From: Adiantum capillus-veneris
Lineage: Eukaryota > Streptophyta > Polypodiopsida > Polypodiales > Pteridaceae
NCBI GenBank assembly: GCA_014529385.2
Contig: CM043945.1
Coordinates: forward strand, 100,244,963-100,308,962
DNA: 64,000 nt
Reading direction: 5' to 3'
The stretch's first letter is position 1. The number at the start of each line of letters is the position of its first letter. The notes beneath the pieces are model-generated. The model worked only from the letters and a program-made list of their open reading frames with translations. It was not told the DNA's origin and did not search any database. Of the stretch, positions 1 to 10,104 are shown piece after piece. The position numbers were made by a program, and so were the translations under genes.

Positions 1-193
1 AGGTTGTGAAATGTTGTGCAAGGACAAGGTTAAAGATGGAATTGATATTCCAAAAAAATGTCGAGCTTTTTTCAGCTCATAAGAAAAATTTCTAGATAGA
101 TAGCACCTCAAAATCAATCTTGAAACTCTTGACATAATTCAAGAAAAATGGTCACTTAATAGGACATAAAAGTGTCCCATTACCAACCTAGTG
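1..193. mobile_element. Right end of a second TTAA-flanked inverted-repeat element, truncated by the window edge
   Basis: This stretch is a diverged copy of the last ~210 bases of the element at 5864-7190. Shared blocks include the ATGTTGTGCAAG segment, the TTTTTTCAGCTCATAAG segment and the subterminal GGACATAAAAGTGTCC. It ends in CCTAGTG followed by TTAA at 194-197, matching the CTAGTG/TTAA end of the complete copy, although the terminal inverted repeat is slightly decayed. The left part lies outside the window. Confidence 0.7.
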
Positions 194-197
194 TTAA

Positions 198-895
198 GCT
201 GTGCTTTTGGTACCCAAATTTGCTTGACTCCTTGCATGCTACTTGTAGAATTTTCTTGTCGAGGGGATGGAGAAGATTGATTACTTTGTGGTTTGGTCTG
301 CTGATTGCTTTCTTTCCAATCCTCCTTGCTCGGTGCAATTGAACAATGAGTTTCCCACCTTAGGTGATAGCTTTAGCTGGTTTGTATCCCAATCTGGTAC
401 TGCTTTGTATGTCCGCATCCAGAAAATCCCAAGAATCATCATTTCATTCATGTGCTCATCTGGTAAGCATACACACTGGTGAGGACCCTGGGGAGGTCAC
501 CTTATAAAAATGTAATCTATCACGTGAGTTCAACAGAAGGGTATTTAAAGTTCTTGAAAGTTATAGAAATATATATACATAAGGGCATTATTTTTTCAAA
601 TTTGAACAAAACTTACAGATTTTAAAAGAAAAGGCTACATTATATTCTTAACAAAATTCACAGATAAGGGGTTTTACAAACATATCTTGAACGCACGTGA
701 TATGGTAGTTTTACACATAGGGAACCCCCCGAGGTGAGGACATGAACATCCATGTACTATCACGTTCAAGTTGACTACTCCCAATGTTGGGGCTGGGTTC
801 TTGTTGCATCCTTTGATTGTCGCTATTCGTGCTGCTATCAATGATTGACTCGTTGCCTTCTTCTACGTGGAATAGCTGACTGTATTTACTCTAGC
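198..895. other. Unassigned AT-rich stretch downstream of Gypsy A
   Basis: No coding region is recognised. By position it should hold the 3' untranslated part or 3' LTR of the minus-strand Gypsy A element. A C-run near 725-735 reads on the minus strand as a G-rich, polypurine-tract-like sequence followed by TATGTGTAAAAC, which could be the start of a 3' LTR. I could not align this convincingly with the putative 5' LTR, so the assignment stays open. Confidence 0.3.
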
Positions 896-1159
896 TCATG
901 TGCCGACCAAAGCATTGGTGCTATGATTGTTGAACTGTACTTTGATGCGCAGGTCCATTCCGTTTAACGAGTCATCATCTATTGAAACTGCATCTTTAGG
1001 TAATTCCCATTGTCGGTCATCTATTTCCAGAGTGTTGATGGGAATCGGTATCTGTTGATTTCGTAGAGTAGCTTTCCATTTGAGTACACGAAGCCGAGCT
1101 TCCTCTTGGGCTTCATCAATAATCCTACTGTCGTTTAATCCTCCTTTGCGTGGCTCCAT
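896..1159 (-). pseudogene. Short ORF after the Gypsy A integrase, unknown function
   Basis: An 87-residue minus-strand frame begins MEPRKGGLND and is rich in charged residues. It lies just after the integrase C-terminal region of Gypsy A and may be the extreme end of the polyprotein in a shifted frame, or 3' untranslated sequence that is open by chance. No catalytic motif or known domain is visible. Confidence 0.3.
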
Positions 1160-1196
1160 GCATTCTTTCTAGCAATTCATTTTCTAGCGACAAATC

Positions 1197-2621
1197 CTAT
1201 TTCAATAAACGACATCCACTAATCCAATTAGCCATGGGTTCACCATCTAGGGTGGACAATTTTAGTGCTCCACTTGGAGATACATCTTCAATGATAAACG
1301 GTCCGTTTCCCTTTTTCTTGAACTTGGGAATGTGTTTCTTAAGGGAATAGACTAAAACTAAGTCTACTGCTCCACTTGGAGATACATCTTCAATGATAAA
1401 CGGTCCGTTTCCCTTTTTCTTGAACTTGGGAATGTGTTTCTTAAGGGAATAGACTAAAACTAAGTCTACTTTCTTGAAGATTTTTGTGATTAACTGGGAG
1501 TCAAAAAATTGTTTTTGTTTCCCCTTTTGTGCATAGATGTGAGCTACAACAATTAGCCTTTGCTTATCTAGATTTTTCAAATCTTCAAGTCTTTCTGACA
1601 ATTCATGTCCAGTGCACTCAAGATTTGTTGCTACCCTTAATGTTGGCAATAGAAATTCTACCGGAAGTATGGCATCAAGACCATAAACAGGGTTAAAGGG
1701 TGTAGCATTTAAAGCTATTTTGAATGAAACTTGATAAGTCCATAGAGCAACATGGAGATTCATTTCCCAGTCTGTACTTCCTGAACTAACCACTTTAGTC
1801 AACACCGAGCTAAGAATTTTTTTTGTATGCTGATCTTGTCCGTTTGCTTGTGGGTGATAGGGAGCTCATTTGTTATGGATGACCATAAACTGATTAAGAA
1901 AATACTTGATTACCTCATTGACAAAATGAGTTTCCCAATCACTGACAATTTCTATTGGTATTCCATATCTCGTGAATACATACGGATATAAGAATGCAAC
2001 AATGGTTCTGGCATCATTCTTTTGAGTTGCTTTAGCCTCGGTCCACTTGGTCAAACAGTTCGTAGCAACAATGATATATTGAGCTTGGGTTCTATAAGCA
2101 GGTGGTTGTATTGGCCCAACAAAATCTATACCCCATTTTGCTAAAGCTCTAGCCCCCATCATTGGTATTAAGGGCATGCTATCTACACGTGTTGGGATTT
2201 TTGCTCGTTGACAAGCATCACACCTTTCAACATATTCTTTGGCATCTGCAAAAAGTGTTGGCCACCATATGCCTGCCATCAAGATTGCTCTTGCGGGGGT
2301 CTCACTAGAAAAGTGACCTCCAGCTAATCCAGCATGTGCTTGTTCTATAATCGTAATATACTCGTCTTCATTTGCACAAAGACGCAAATGTTGATCTTTA
2401 CCTCTCCGATACAATTGGTTCCCAATATGAGCACAGTCTCTTGCTTCAGTTTCAATTGCTCTTTGACGACTTTTACTCATATTCTCAGGAAATGTTTGGT
2501 TTGATAAGCAAGTAAACAGGTAGTTACTCCACTTAGGAATAGGTGTGACGTTTGAAACAATGTTACATAAGGTATTGGTGTTTGTTTTTGACATTGAAGA
2601 CAATCCTTTACAAAAGATCAA
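1197..2621 (-). pseudogene. Gypsy A integrase (degenerate)
   Basis: The minus-strand frame 2621-1866 carries an H2C2 zinc-binding module (HAGLAGGHF followed by CDACQRAK) and the start of the catalytic core, with the first Asp in WGIDFVGPIQ and the second in VSDWETHF. Near 1806-1866 the frame shifts across the expected SPYHPQANGQ region, so the third acidic residue is not clearly preserved. The frame 1805-1197 continues with the integrase C-terminal part (TPFNPVYGLDAILPVE) and a GPF-type module that is tandemly duplicated. This would have joined cDNA to the host genome; here it is clearly dead. Identification as Gypsy integrase is firm, lineage is not assigned. Confidence 0.8.
1267..1470. repeat. 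Perfect 2 x 102 bp tandem duplication in the integrase C-terminal region
   Basis: Bases 1267-1368 are repeated at 1369-1470 with no difference that I can see. The period is 102 bp (34 codons), so the minus-strand frame stays open through the duplication. The duplicated protein segment contains the GPFIIEDVSPSGA part of the GPF/Y-like module. Confidence 0.9.
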
Positions 2622-3595
2622 ACATCATCCTCATAGTTGGCCAAAATAATCCAAGTCTCAAAATTCGTTGCATAGTTTGGTCTTCCGTAAAGTTAAGTCC
2701 TACTATGGTAACATGTGCTTGACTAATGTATTGTTTTTTTTCTTCAGGATTAATGCATAAGACAATATTCCATTTCAATTTCTTTTTTATATCCTACCAA
2801 CTAGTAATTGATACATAGCCGATTGCTCAATTAAATCGATCGTAATAGGAAGTGGTATTTGTGAATCCACTTGAGCTATAGTCATCAATGACACCATGTT
2901 TTCCAACCATCAAGGTATCATTTCAACGGAGAACAAATAGGCGTCTGGTAGATCATCGTCTACTCCTTTAGGTGATTCTCCTGAAACAATCCTTGACAAA
3001 TGATCTGCTCGTTGATGTGTAGTGCCCTTTTTTAAAACCATAGTGAAATCAAATTCTAGAAAAATAATGAACCATCACACTATTCTTCCTGTGTTGCATG
3101 GCTTGTTGACCAAATACAACAAGGCTTGGTGGTCTACAAAGAGCACGAACTTTTTGGCTAATAGGTAATGTCTATACTTATTAACGGCATAGATCATTCC
3201 TAATCCTTCCCTTTTGGTGGTGGTGTAATTCTTTTCTTCCATGTTCAGCTGTCAGCTAGCACAAGAAATAGGAAAGCCAATTTTTATTGTCTCCTGGTTG
3301 AGCTAGTATACAACTGATAGCAAAATTGGAAGCATCTATATGTATGTGGAATATCTTATTCTAATCTGGTGCTTTCAATATTGAAGCTGAGGTGAGAGCT
3401 TGCTTAAACTTCACGAAGGATTCTTCACATGCCTCGGTCCACTCAAAGTGTGTAATCAAGCTGTACATGGGTTTTGCAATTATAGCCTACATGTAGATGA
3501 ACCATCGGTAATATCCACAATGCCCCATGAAGGCTTGTACCCCCTTGACTGTTGTTGGTCTAGGAAAATCAGCAATGACATGAATTTTTTCAATA
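2622..3595 (-). pseudogene. Gypsy A RNase H and connection region (remnant)
   Basis: No long frame survives. Conceptual minus-strand reading of about 3400-3240 gives a string resembling the ancestral Gypsy RNase H (KAPDWNKIFHIHIDASNFAI), and 3060-3170 reads like its later part. It lies between RT and integrase as expected. The region is too broken to judge catalytic residues. Confidence 0.55.
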
Positions 3596-4415
3596 TCAAT
3601 AGCTATGCCATTTTTGGATACTATATGTCCAATAATTTTTTTGTCTACCCATGAATGTGCACTTTTGAGGATTTAAGAAAATCCTATAAAGTCTACATTT
3701 TTTGAATACTTTTTTGAGGTGTTCAAAATGATCAGCCCAAATTGATGAATGTACGCATAGATCATCCATATATACTTCTAAGAATTTCTCAAGATATTCT
3801 TTAAAAGCATGGCTCATGAACCTTTGAAATGTGGTTGGAGCATTAGTTGACCCAAACGGCATAACCCGATATGAAAAAATACCCCATTCGGTTGCAAAAG
3901 CAGTTTATGTTGATCTTTTGGGTCAACCAAAAGTTGATTGTATCACAAATACCATCTAAGGAGCTGTAAGCTTCTTTCCCTGCAACTTGTTCTAAAACAT
4001 GCTCAGTGATTGGAAGAGGAAAGTTGTCTCTAATGGTAGTTGCATTCACCTTTTTGAGATTAACACACACTCATAATTTTCCATTCTTCTTGGGTACTAC
4101 CACAATTGGAGACACCCAATCTGTGTGTTCAATTTTGTAAATGAATTTGGTTTTCTTTAGTTTTTCAATATCTTCTTTTATCTTCCTGACAAATGTTTCA
4201 TTATACGTGTATGGCCTTTGTCTACTTGGTTTCGCATCATCTCTCATGGGTATGGTATGTTGACAGATTTCTGGATCAACACCCTTGAGATCCTTGTAAG
4301 ACCAAACGAAGATATCTCGGTATTCCTTTAGCAAGCTTAGCAAAAGCTCCTCTTCTTCTTCTGTTAGATCATTCGCAATGTAAGCGGGTCTAGGATCTTC
4401 TCTTCGTTCAACCAC
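3596..4415 (-). pseudogene. Gypsy A reverse transcriptase (degenerate)
   Basis: Three adjoining minus-strand frames make up the RT. Frame 4415-4071 has the RT entry region ending in WVSPIVVVPKKNGKL. Frame 4070-3843 begins MCVNLKKVNATTIRDNFPLP and then loses the reading frame. Frame 3862-3596 contains MPFGSTNAPTTFQRFM and the catalytic box YMDDLCVHS. The motifs and order fit a Gypsy-type RT that copies element RNA into cDNA. Frameshifts near 3850-3960 disable it. Confidence 0.85.
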
Positions 4416-5356
4416 GTCTATCCTTTTAGCGTTCTCAGGCCCTTCGTAGGACTCGCCCTATTTTCATAGTTCCCTAATAGGTTGTTTGACTATGATTTTT
4501 CGATCTTGGAGAGTATACTTTTTGTAATGGGATGGAACACTCATTACATCCTTACCATCCTCTTCCGTGGTTTCCATTTTGGTCATATATATCTTCTTTA
4601 GAGCTTTTTTTAACACTTGATATTTGTTTTTCTGTTCAACTCAGGTCATGAGTAATTTCTTATCCTGTGGGTTTGCTTGAGCATCCTTCCTTATTTTTCT
4701 CGATGTTTTAGACATTTTTGAATTTATGATTGAAGGATATTTGCTAGTGATTTCGTCCTTGACACAATCATTTGCATCTATCTGCATCAGGAATTGTGTT
4801 CTATTAGAGACTGATGGCATAGGTCGTGTTTTCACGTTTTTGGTGTCTCTTTTTTGTCTATACTATTTTTGTCTTCTTGATTTTTGGTTGGGAAAGTCAA
4901 AAAAAAATTCCTCTCCTCAATTCAAGAGTAGCTTGGCCCACACATGTTCTTTTTCTTACCCTGAATCTTCTGAGGTAGCTGAGTGTTCATTTAACTCATC
5001 TATTGCATCATAGTAGAGGTCTGAAAAGACTTGTTGAGCTTTCATCAAGTCCTTGGGTTTCTCATCTTTGTCTTCAATGTTGAGGGTTGAAATCATTTGG
5101 ATGGGAATTATGTCATAGCCATCCTCATTGCAAAACTGAGTAGGGAATTAGTTGATTTCAATGTTGAGGGTTGAAATCATTTTGGATGAGAATTATGTGG
5201 TAGCCATCCTCATTGGAAAACTGAGTAGGCATAGACGTATTCACCCATACATCCATGGTCGCTAAAATTTGAGTCCACTTGAATGGCTCAAACAAATGCT
5301 CTCGAAAGGGTTTAGGTACATAGGCTTCGTATGTGCCATCCCTTTCTATAATATAT
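4416..5356 (-). pseudogene. Gypsy A protease-RT linker (decayed)
   Basis: This lies between the protease and RT parts of Gypsy A on the minus strand. A 64-residue frame at 4835-4641 is rich in Lys, Ser and Asp and shows no domain. The rest is broken by stops. Plus-strand frames here look like antisense shadows. Confidence 0.45.
5073..5231. repeat. Imperfect ~84 bp tandem duplication in Gypsy A
   Basis: The segment starting TTCAATGTTGAGGGTTGAAA at 5073 recurs at 5157, with both units running to AAACTGAGTAGG. The units differ at several bases, so this duplication looks older than the one at 1267-1470. Confidence 0.75.
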
Positions 5357-5859
5357 TCATCTCGTTTTAAACTTCCATTTTTTGAAGTTCACACATCCAA
5401 TATAGGAGTGTCTTTGTTTAACCAGGATGGAAATCTCAGTTTCATCCAAAGAGACTGAATCAAATGCTTGTATGGGTGTTTTCAAGACATCTCTATAAGT
5501 GTGATCTTTTAGATTTACTCTTGTTATAGATCCCACTAGCTTCAAGTACAGATAATTGTTTCCCTGATCTTGGATAAGTTGTACCTGTCGCTTGAAAGGT
5601 CTTCCCAATATGATTTCATAATTGAGTTTTTTTCCAAAGTCTACTATGGAAAAAGTTTGTTGATATTCAATTCCACAGGAATTGACTATAACATTTTCAA
5701 ACAGCCCTAATTCATTTGAGTTTGTCTAATGGTTGGTTGTCCCAAGGATTCCCATACTACTTTCGTGGCTATGGCTATGCCTGCTTCACTATCTAGTATT
5801 GCCATGGTTTCAATGTCATTATATTTCATTGGAAGGGTGGTGTTTCCTTCTCCCCCTTC
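5357..5859 (-). pseudogene. Gypsy A aspartic protease region (degenerate)
   Basis: Minus-strand reading just left of the TTAA element gives TMAILDSEAGIAIATKVVWE, which fits a retropepsin-type active-site region in which the usual D-S/T-G-A is changed to DSEA. Downstream comes a hydrophobic stretch and EIILGRPFKRQ, matching the ILGRP motif late in LTR-retrotransposon proteases. The frame 5608-5357 covers the C-terminal part. The upstream protease/gag linker continues beyond the inserted element at 7195-7598. The element at 5864-7190 therefore separates gag from protease. Confidence 0.6.
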
Positions 5860-5863
5860 TTAA

Positions 5864-7190
5864 CACTAGAATGGTAACCTAACAGGACATAAAAGTGTCC
5901 TTTCAGGGTTTTGGGAAAAAATTCCAAAACCATAGTAGATCCACTCATTTTGAAAAATCCTTTCATGAGCTTATAGTTCAATAACTACTACATATGGAAA
6001 AAATGAGAAACTTGTAATTTTTATCATCACTTGGTCACTACAAGCCTCCAAAGTTGATGGACCAGTGCATTTTGCCCAAAACAGCAATTTCATACGGTTG
6101 ATTGCATATAAATAAGAGTGGGGATTTTTGTAGGACATGAGATAAAATGCCCCGTTAACTTCAATGGGTTGGTGACCAAAAAATATGGTTGCTTTTACCT
6201 CCCTAATTTTTTTTGGGAAAAAAAAATAGGTACAAAAAAGTTGCATTTTTGCCATTCTGCGGACCTATCATCAAAGTTTATATAGTCACGCTCAATACAG
6301 ATACTATATACATGTTTTCTTGGTTCCCTTTGGGCCTCTGGATTCAAAAGGAGCCATGGATCATGTCAAAATGATAATGGATGTCTTAGAATTGGAACCT
6401 TGGGGGCAATGATAAAGTGCTAAAGACAGCAAACATGAAAAAACTAGGTTTAGCATTATGACCTCTAGAAACCCATAGAAACTACTCAATATCTAGCCAA
6501 GTTTGTAGTCTATGATTAGATATGGTTACTACCTACAAAATACACACAATTGACCTAAGAAACTAGCAATATTGAGAAAGTTATACTTGCTACTCTAAAA
6601 TGTATCGTATTCTTCAGCAATCAAAAAATTCAACCATCATCATATACTATGCTATATAGCATATTAGGTCCCCCAAAACTCAAGGAAGATTAGCTTTATG
6701 TTATGCATTACACTTACACAATCAAAATTGAATTTGGATATCAAGAAATCCACCAAAAAAATCATAAAAGTGCTAATTTTGCCCAAAAAACAGGATTATG
6801 CAATTCTTGTAAATTGGTCATAACTTTCAATTTTAACACTTAGCTCTCTCTACAAGCATCAAAACATGTTGAGAACTATGAAGGCCTAACCTCTAGCCAT
6901 CTAAACCTTACAAACATGAAGTTAAGAGTGGTATAGTTGTCAAAAATTTAAAAAAAAAGCCAAAAACAGGACCCGTTTAGGTTCAAAAATGTTGTGCAAG
7001 AGTAAGGTTAATGGTGAGATTGATACTCCAAAAAAAATGCTAAGTTTTTTTCAGCTCATAAGGAAACTTTGTGGATATATAGCACCTAGAAATTCATTTT
7101 CATACTCTTCAAATAATTCAAGCAAAATGGTCACTTAACAGGACACAAAAGTGTACAAGGACATAAAAGTGTCCTGTTACCATTCTAGTG
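5864..7190. mobile_element. 1.33 kb non-autonomous inverted-repeat element flanked by TTAA (piggyBac-like signature)
   Basis: The left end reads CACTAGAATGGTAAC (5864-5878) and the right end is its exact reverse complement (7176-7190), a 15 bp perfect terminal inverted repeat. TTAA flanks both sides (5860-5863 and 7191-7194). TTAA target sites are the hallmark of piggyBac transposons; the leading CACTA letters alone would suggest CACTA, but that superfamily makes 3 bp duplications. Just inside each end lies GGACA-(TAAAA)-GTGTCC or its complement. The 94-residue minus-strand frame at 6255-5971 has no recognisable transposase domain. A second copy ends at 193. It is inserted into Gypsy A between the gag linker and protease. 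Confidence 0.75.
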
Positions 7191-7194
7191 TTAA

Positions 7195-7598
7195 TATTCT
7201 CCGACTTTGTTCATTGGAACAGATCGAATCTCTTTGTTGCCCATTTTGTTTTTTAATTTTTCCAATTTTTTTGAGATTAGCCCCATTATCCCTACCCTTT
7301 CTAGGGTTTTCTGTAGATCATTCCATAAGTGTGGTCTAAGTTTCAACAGTTCTCCCAAGGTAAGAGTGCATTGGATGGGTGTAGACATGATTGAATGGAT
7401 GTTGTATACTTCTAGGGTCTTTTCAGCTCTGTTTACTTGAGTGGTCTTACACACTTTGGATTCATCTTCATTATCTCCCAAGTAAGAGGGTAATGTTTTC
7501 AAGGTCAATAGTTTTGACATTCCTAAGGCTTTAGATCCAGAATCCCCATACAACGATTGTACATCTATGTTCATATCAGTAGGTAGGTTATCCAACAA
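7195..7598 (-). pseudogene. Gypsy A gag-protease linker
   Basis: A 135-residue minus-strand frame has a repetitive Leu/Lys/Glu-rich C-terminal half (LLKLRPHLWNDLQKTLERVG then KKLEKLKNKMGNKE) and ends PMNKVGEY exactly at the TTAA element. The protease frame resumes on the far side. No catalytic motif is present. Confidence 0.55.
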
Positions 7599-9796
7599 AA
7601 CTTCCTCTATAGGAGCTGACTTTAGAGTTAGGCTCCCATCATTGATCTCTCTAACTTTTTCCGTCTAAGGAATCTTCACTGTCCGGCACTAGAAGTTTTG
7701 GTTCTTTTGTTTCAAGATGGGGTTCTACCACCACATCAGGTTTTTATTTAGTGTCTCTTACCACACGCTCTTCAGGTTTTGCAATACTTTCAAGCTTGGG
7801 TTTTTGTTTTTCCAGCATTTCTTGTGTGATTCTTACCAAATTTTGATAAGCTTCCAGCTTAGCTGTTTCCATGTCTGGAGAAGGATAGTTTTTCCATTTG
7901 CTTTCCATGTTTTGTCCTGCTTGGTAGGCTTCCAAGGTGGCATTAATAGGCTCAAAAATTTTATCAACCAGAATGGATCCTCGAGATTTCATGGTTGTTT
8001 CCTTGATTTCACTTCCAGTTTCTTTCAATACTTTCAAGCTTGGGTTTTTGTTTTTCCAGCATTTCTTGTGTGATTCTTACCAAATTTTGATAAGCTTCCA
8101 GCTTAGCTGTTTCCATGTCTGGAGAAGAACAGTTTCTTCAGGTTTTGCAATACTTTCAAGCTTGGGTTTTTGTTTTTCCAGCATTTCTTGTGTGATTCTT
8201 ACCAAATTTTGATAAGCTTCCAGCTTAGCTGTTTCCATGTCTGGAGAAGGATAGTTTTTCCATTTGCTTTCCATGTTTTGTCCTGCTTGGTAGGCTTCCA
8301 AGGTGGCATTAATAGGCTCAAAAATTTTATCAACCAGAATGGATCCTCGAGATTTCATGGTTGTTTCCTTGATTTCACTTCCAGTTTCTTTCATCTTTTC
8401 CTCGAATAGCTATTTTGCTTTCTCCTCGATTTCAACCCATTGTTTTTGTTTTGCCATCTCATATCTTTTGCTTCTGCTTCTTTTGATTCTTAGAGAGGAA
8501 ACTTTTGTATTTTCCGAATCATCAGAGGATTTGTGTTTCTTTTTCTTGGCTTGGGCTCTAGTGATTACCTTGATTGGAACAATCGGTTCACTCTCTGATG
8601 AGCTACTAGGTATCACTTAGACTACGTTTACTACTGTTTTACCCTTGTTTAAAGGATTTTTTGGAAAGTCTTCCGGAAAGTGTCCTCCCTTTTTGCAACA
8701 TTGTATGCAATAGGCTTCATCTGGTTTGAGGCTTTTGTCAGGCTCTGGACATTCATTTTTCCAATGATCATCTACACCACAGTTGTGACAGTTTCCTGTT
8801 CTTGGCTTAACCATGGGTCTTACCATGGGAGGTCTGACATCTTGATTAGCTACATAATTCATGGGTGCAAGCTCTGGTGGAGCATAAGTCACGGTTTCTT
8901 CCATTGGTGGTGGATGTGCATTATACCATTCTCCTTCTACTATTACTGTAGATGGACTATGCTCTGCATAGGGTGTAACAGGCACTAATGCTTGTTCATC
9001 TATGACTCCTTTGAAGTGCATGTACTTTATAGGCACTGCATGTAACTCAACACAGTTTGAGGACTTTCCATACTCATTAGTGGTCTTTGAGCTTGGGCCA
9101 TATTAGGCTGATATCTGTACATGGGTTGTCCTTGTGGCCTCATGGGCACGTACTGAACATTCCCATCATACTTTGGTCTGAAGTAGCACTCGTGGGTCTC
9201 ATAGTTGGTCCATTTACCCTCAATTGTACACCATTTTTATGGCCTAATTGGTTGTCCCTATTGAGGTATCCCTTGTCCTGGTCCCCTCATAGGTACTTTT
9301 TGCATGTTGTTCATCATGTCGTTCATTATTTTGAGCATATCTTCTAGGGCTGAAATTGGTGCTGTATAGCAGCCGTTCCCACTTTTGTTGGTTTAGTGGA
9401 TGTTGTTTTCTCGCTTTGGTTATCCTTAGGGACATCATATTCGTTAAAAATATCACAATTGTCACCTAATTCAATATCATCTGACAGACACTCTTCTAGG
9501 GTTGTATGCTTTTTACTATAGAGTATAGCATGATGTTCTTTCTTTAGCAGTCCCTCTAGAAACAAAGATATGAGTCGTTCTTCTGCAGGTATCTCTTGCC
9601 TTGGGCATCTGGCAATGTATTGTTTCATTCTAGCTGCACAATCCCTAACAGACTCACCATGTTTCTGTTTAAAGCTATAGATTTGAGCTATCGTATTATG
9701 TTTGATTCCCGTTTTGGAACAAGTAGCTACAAATCCTTGAGCTAATGTGTTCAAGTCTATGACTGACCTTGATGGAATGTTTTGGAACCATGTCAA
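7599..9796 (-). pseudogene. Gypsy A gag (C-terminal two-thirds, broken)
   Basis: The frame 9796-9344 has a retrotransposon gag domain (FVATCSKTGIKHNTIAQIYS, ARMKQYIARCPRQEI, LFLEGLLKKEHHAILY), the capsid-like part that packages RNA. The frame 9036-8617 has a CCHC zinc knuckle, CHNCGVDDHWKNEC, at about 8790-8749, followed by a second degenerate knuckle that lacks its last Cys. Between 8616 and 7599 lies a Lys/Ser-rich linker disrupted by a local triplication. The gag reading is cut at 9797 by the Copia insertion and resumes beyond 14,819. Confidence 0.75.
7782..8391. repeat. Local triplication (244 + 122 + 244 bp) in Gypsy A gag
   Basis: A 244 bp unit starting CAATACTTTCAAGCTTGGG at 7782-8025 is followed by a 122 bp partial unit at 8026-8147 and a full unit at 8148-8391. 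The offset between full units is 366 bp, exactly three times 122. The 244 and 122 bp steps are not multiples of three, so the unit junctions shift the gag frame even though the full-unit offset does not. Confidence 0.85.
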
Positions 9797-9801
9797 TGCT
9801 T

Positions 9802-10029
9802 TGTTGGAATTAGGGTTGCAGAGAAATACACACAGCTTGGAGAAGATGAAGGAAGCTCAAGGCACACAATAGAGAGTGTATTACTTAGTGTGAAAATGGA
9901 AAGATAGATAGCCCTAATATGATGGGCGTATATTCAATGCACGAGGGAAAAAACCTCCTAAGGAGGGAAAAAATGCCCCGGCGGTCCTAGTGTGTTCACA
10001 CACATCACTACCAAATGTATATGGTAACA
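9802..10029 (-). repeat. Copia 3' LTR
   Basis: This is the downstream LTR in the element's own orientation, on the left of the plus-strand map. It is collinear with 14587-14814, and the polypurine tract abuts it at 10030. Confidence 0.93.
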
Positions 10030-10040
10030 AATCCCCCCTC
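10030..10040 (-). other. Copia polypurine tract
   Basis: Minus-strand sequence GAGGGGGGATT directly precedes the 3' LTR, which begins TGTTACC. This is where plus-strand DNA synthesis would be primed. Confidence 0.8.
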
Positions 10041-10104
10041 GAGTGATCCGGTGAACGAGAGTTGGCACATGAGTAAAGGGAAGTGCCATGCCCTGAGGAC
10101 AGGA

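Noticed and set aside
5864-7190. Classification as a CACTA element because the ends begin CACTA
   Set aside because: The flanks are TTAA on both sides, there are no subterminal repeat arrays, and the ends differ from the true CACTA ends at 24928 and 32601.
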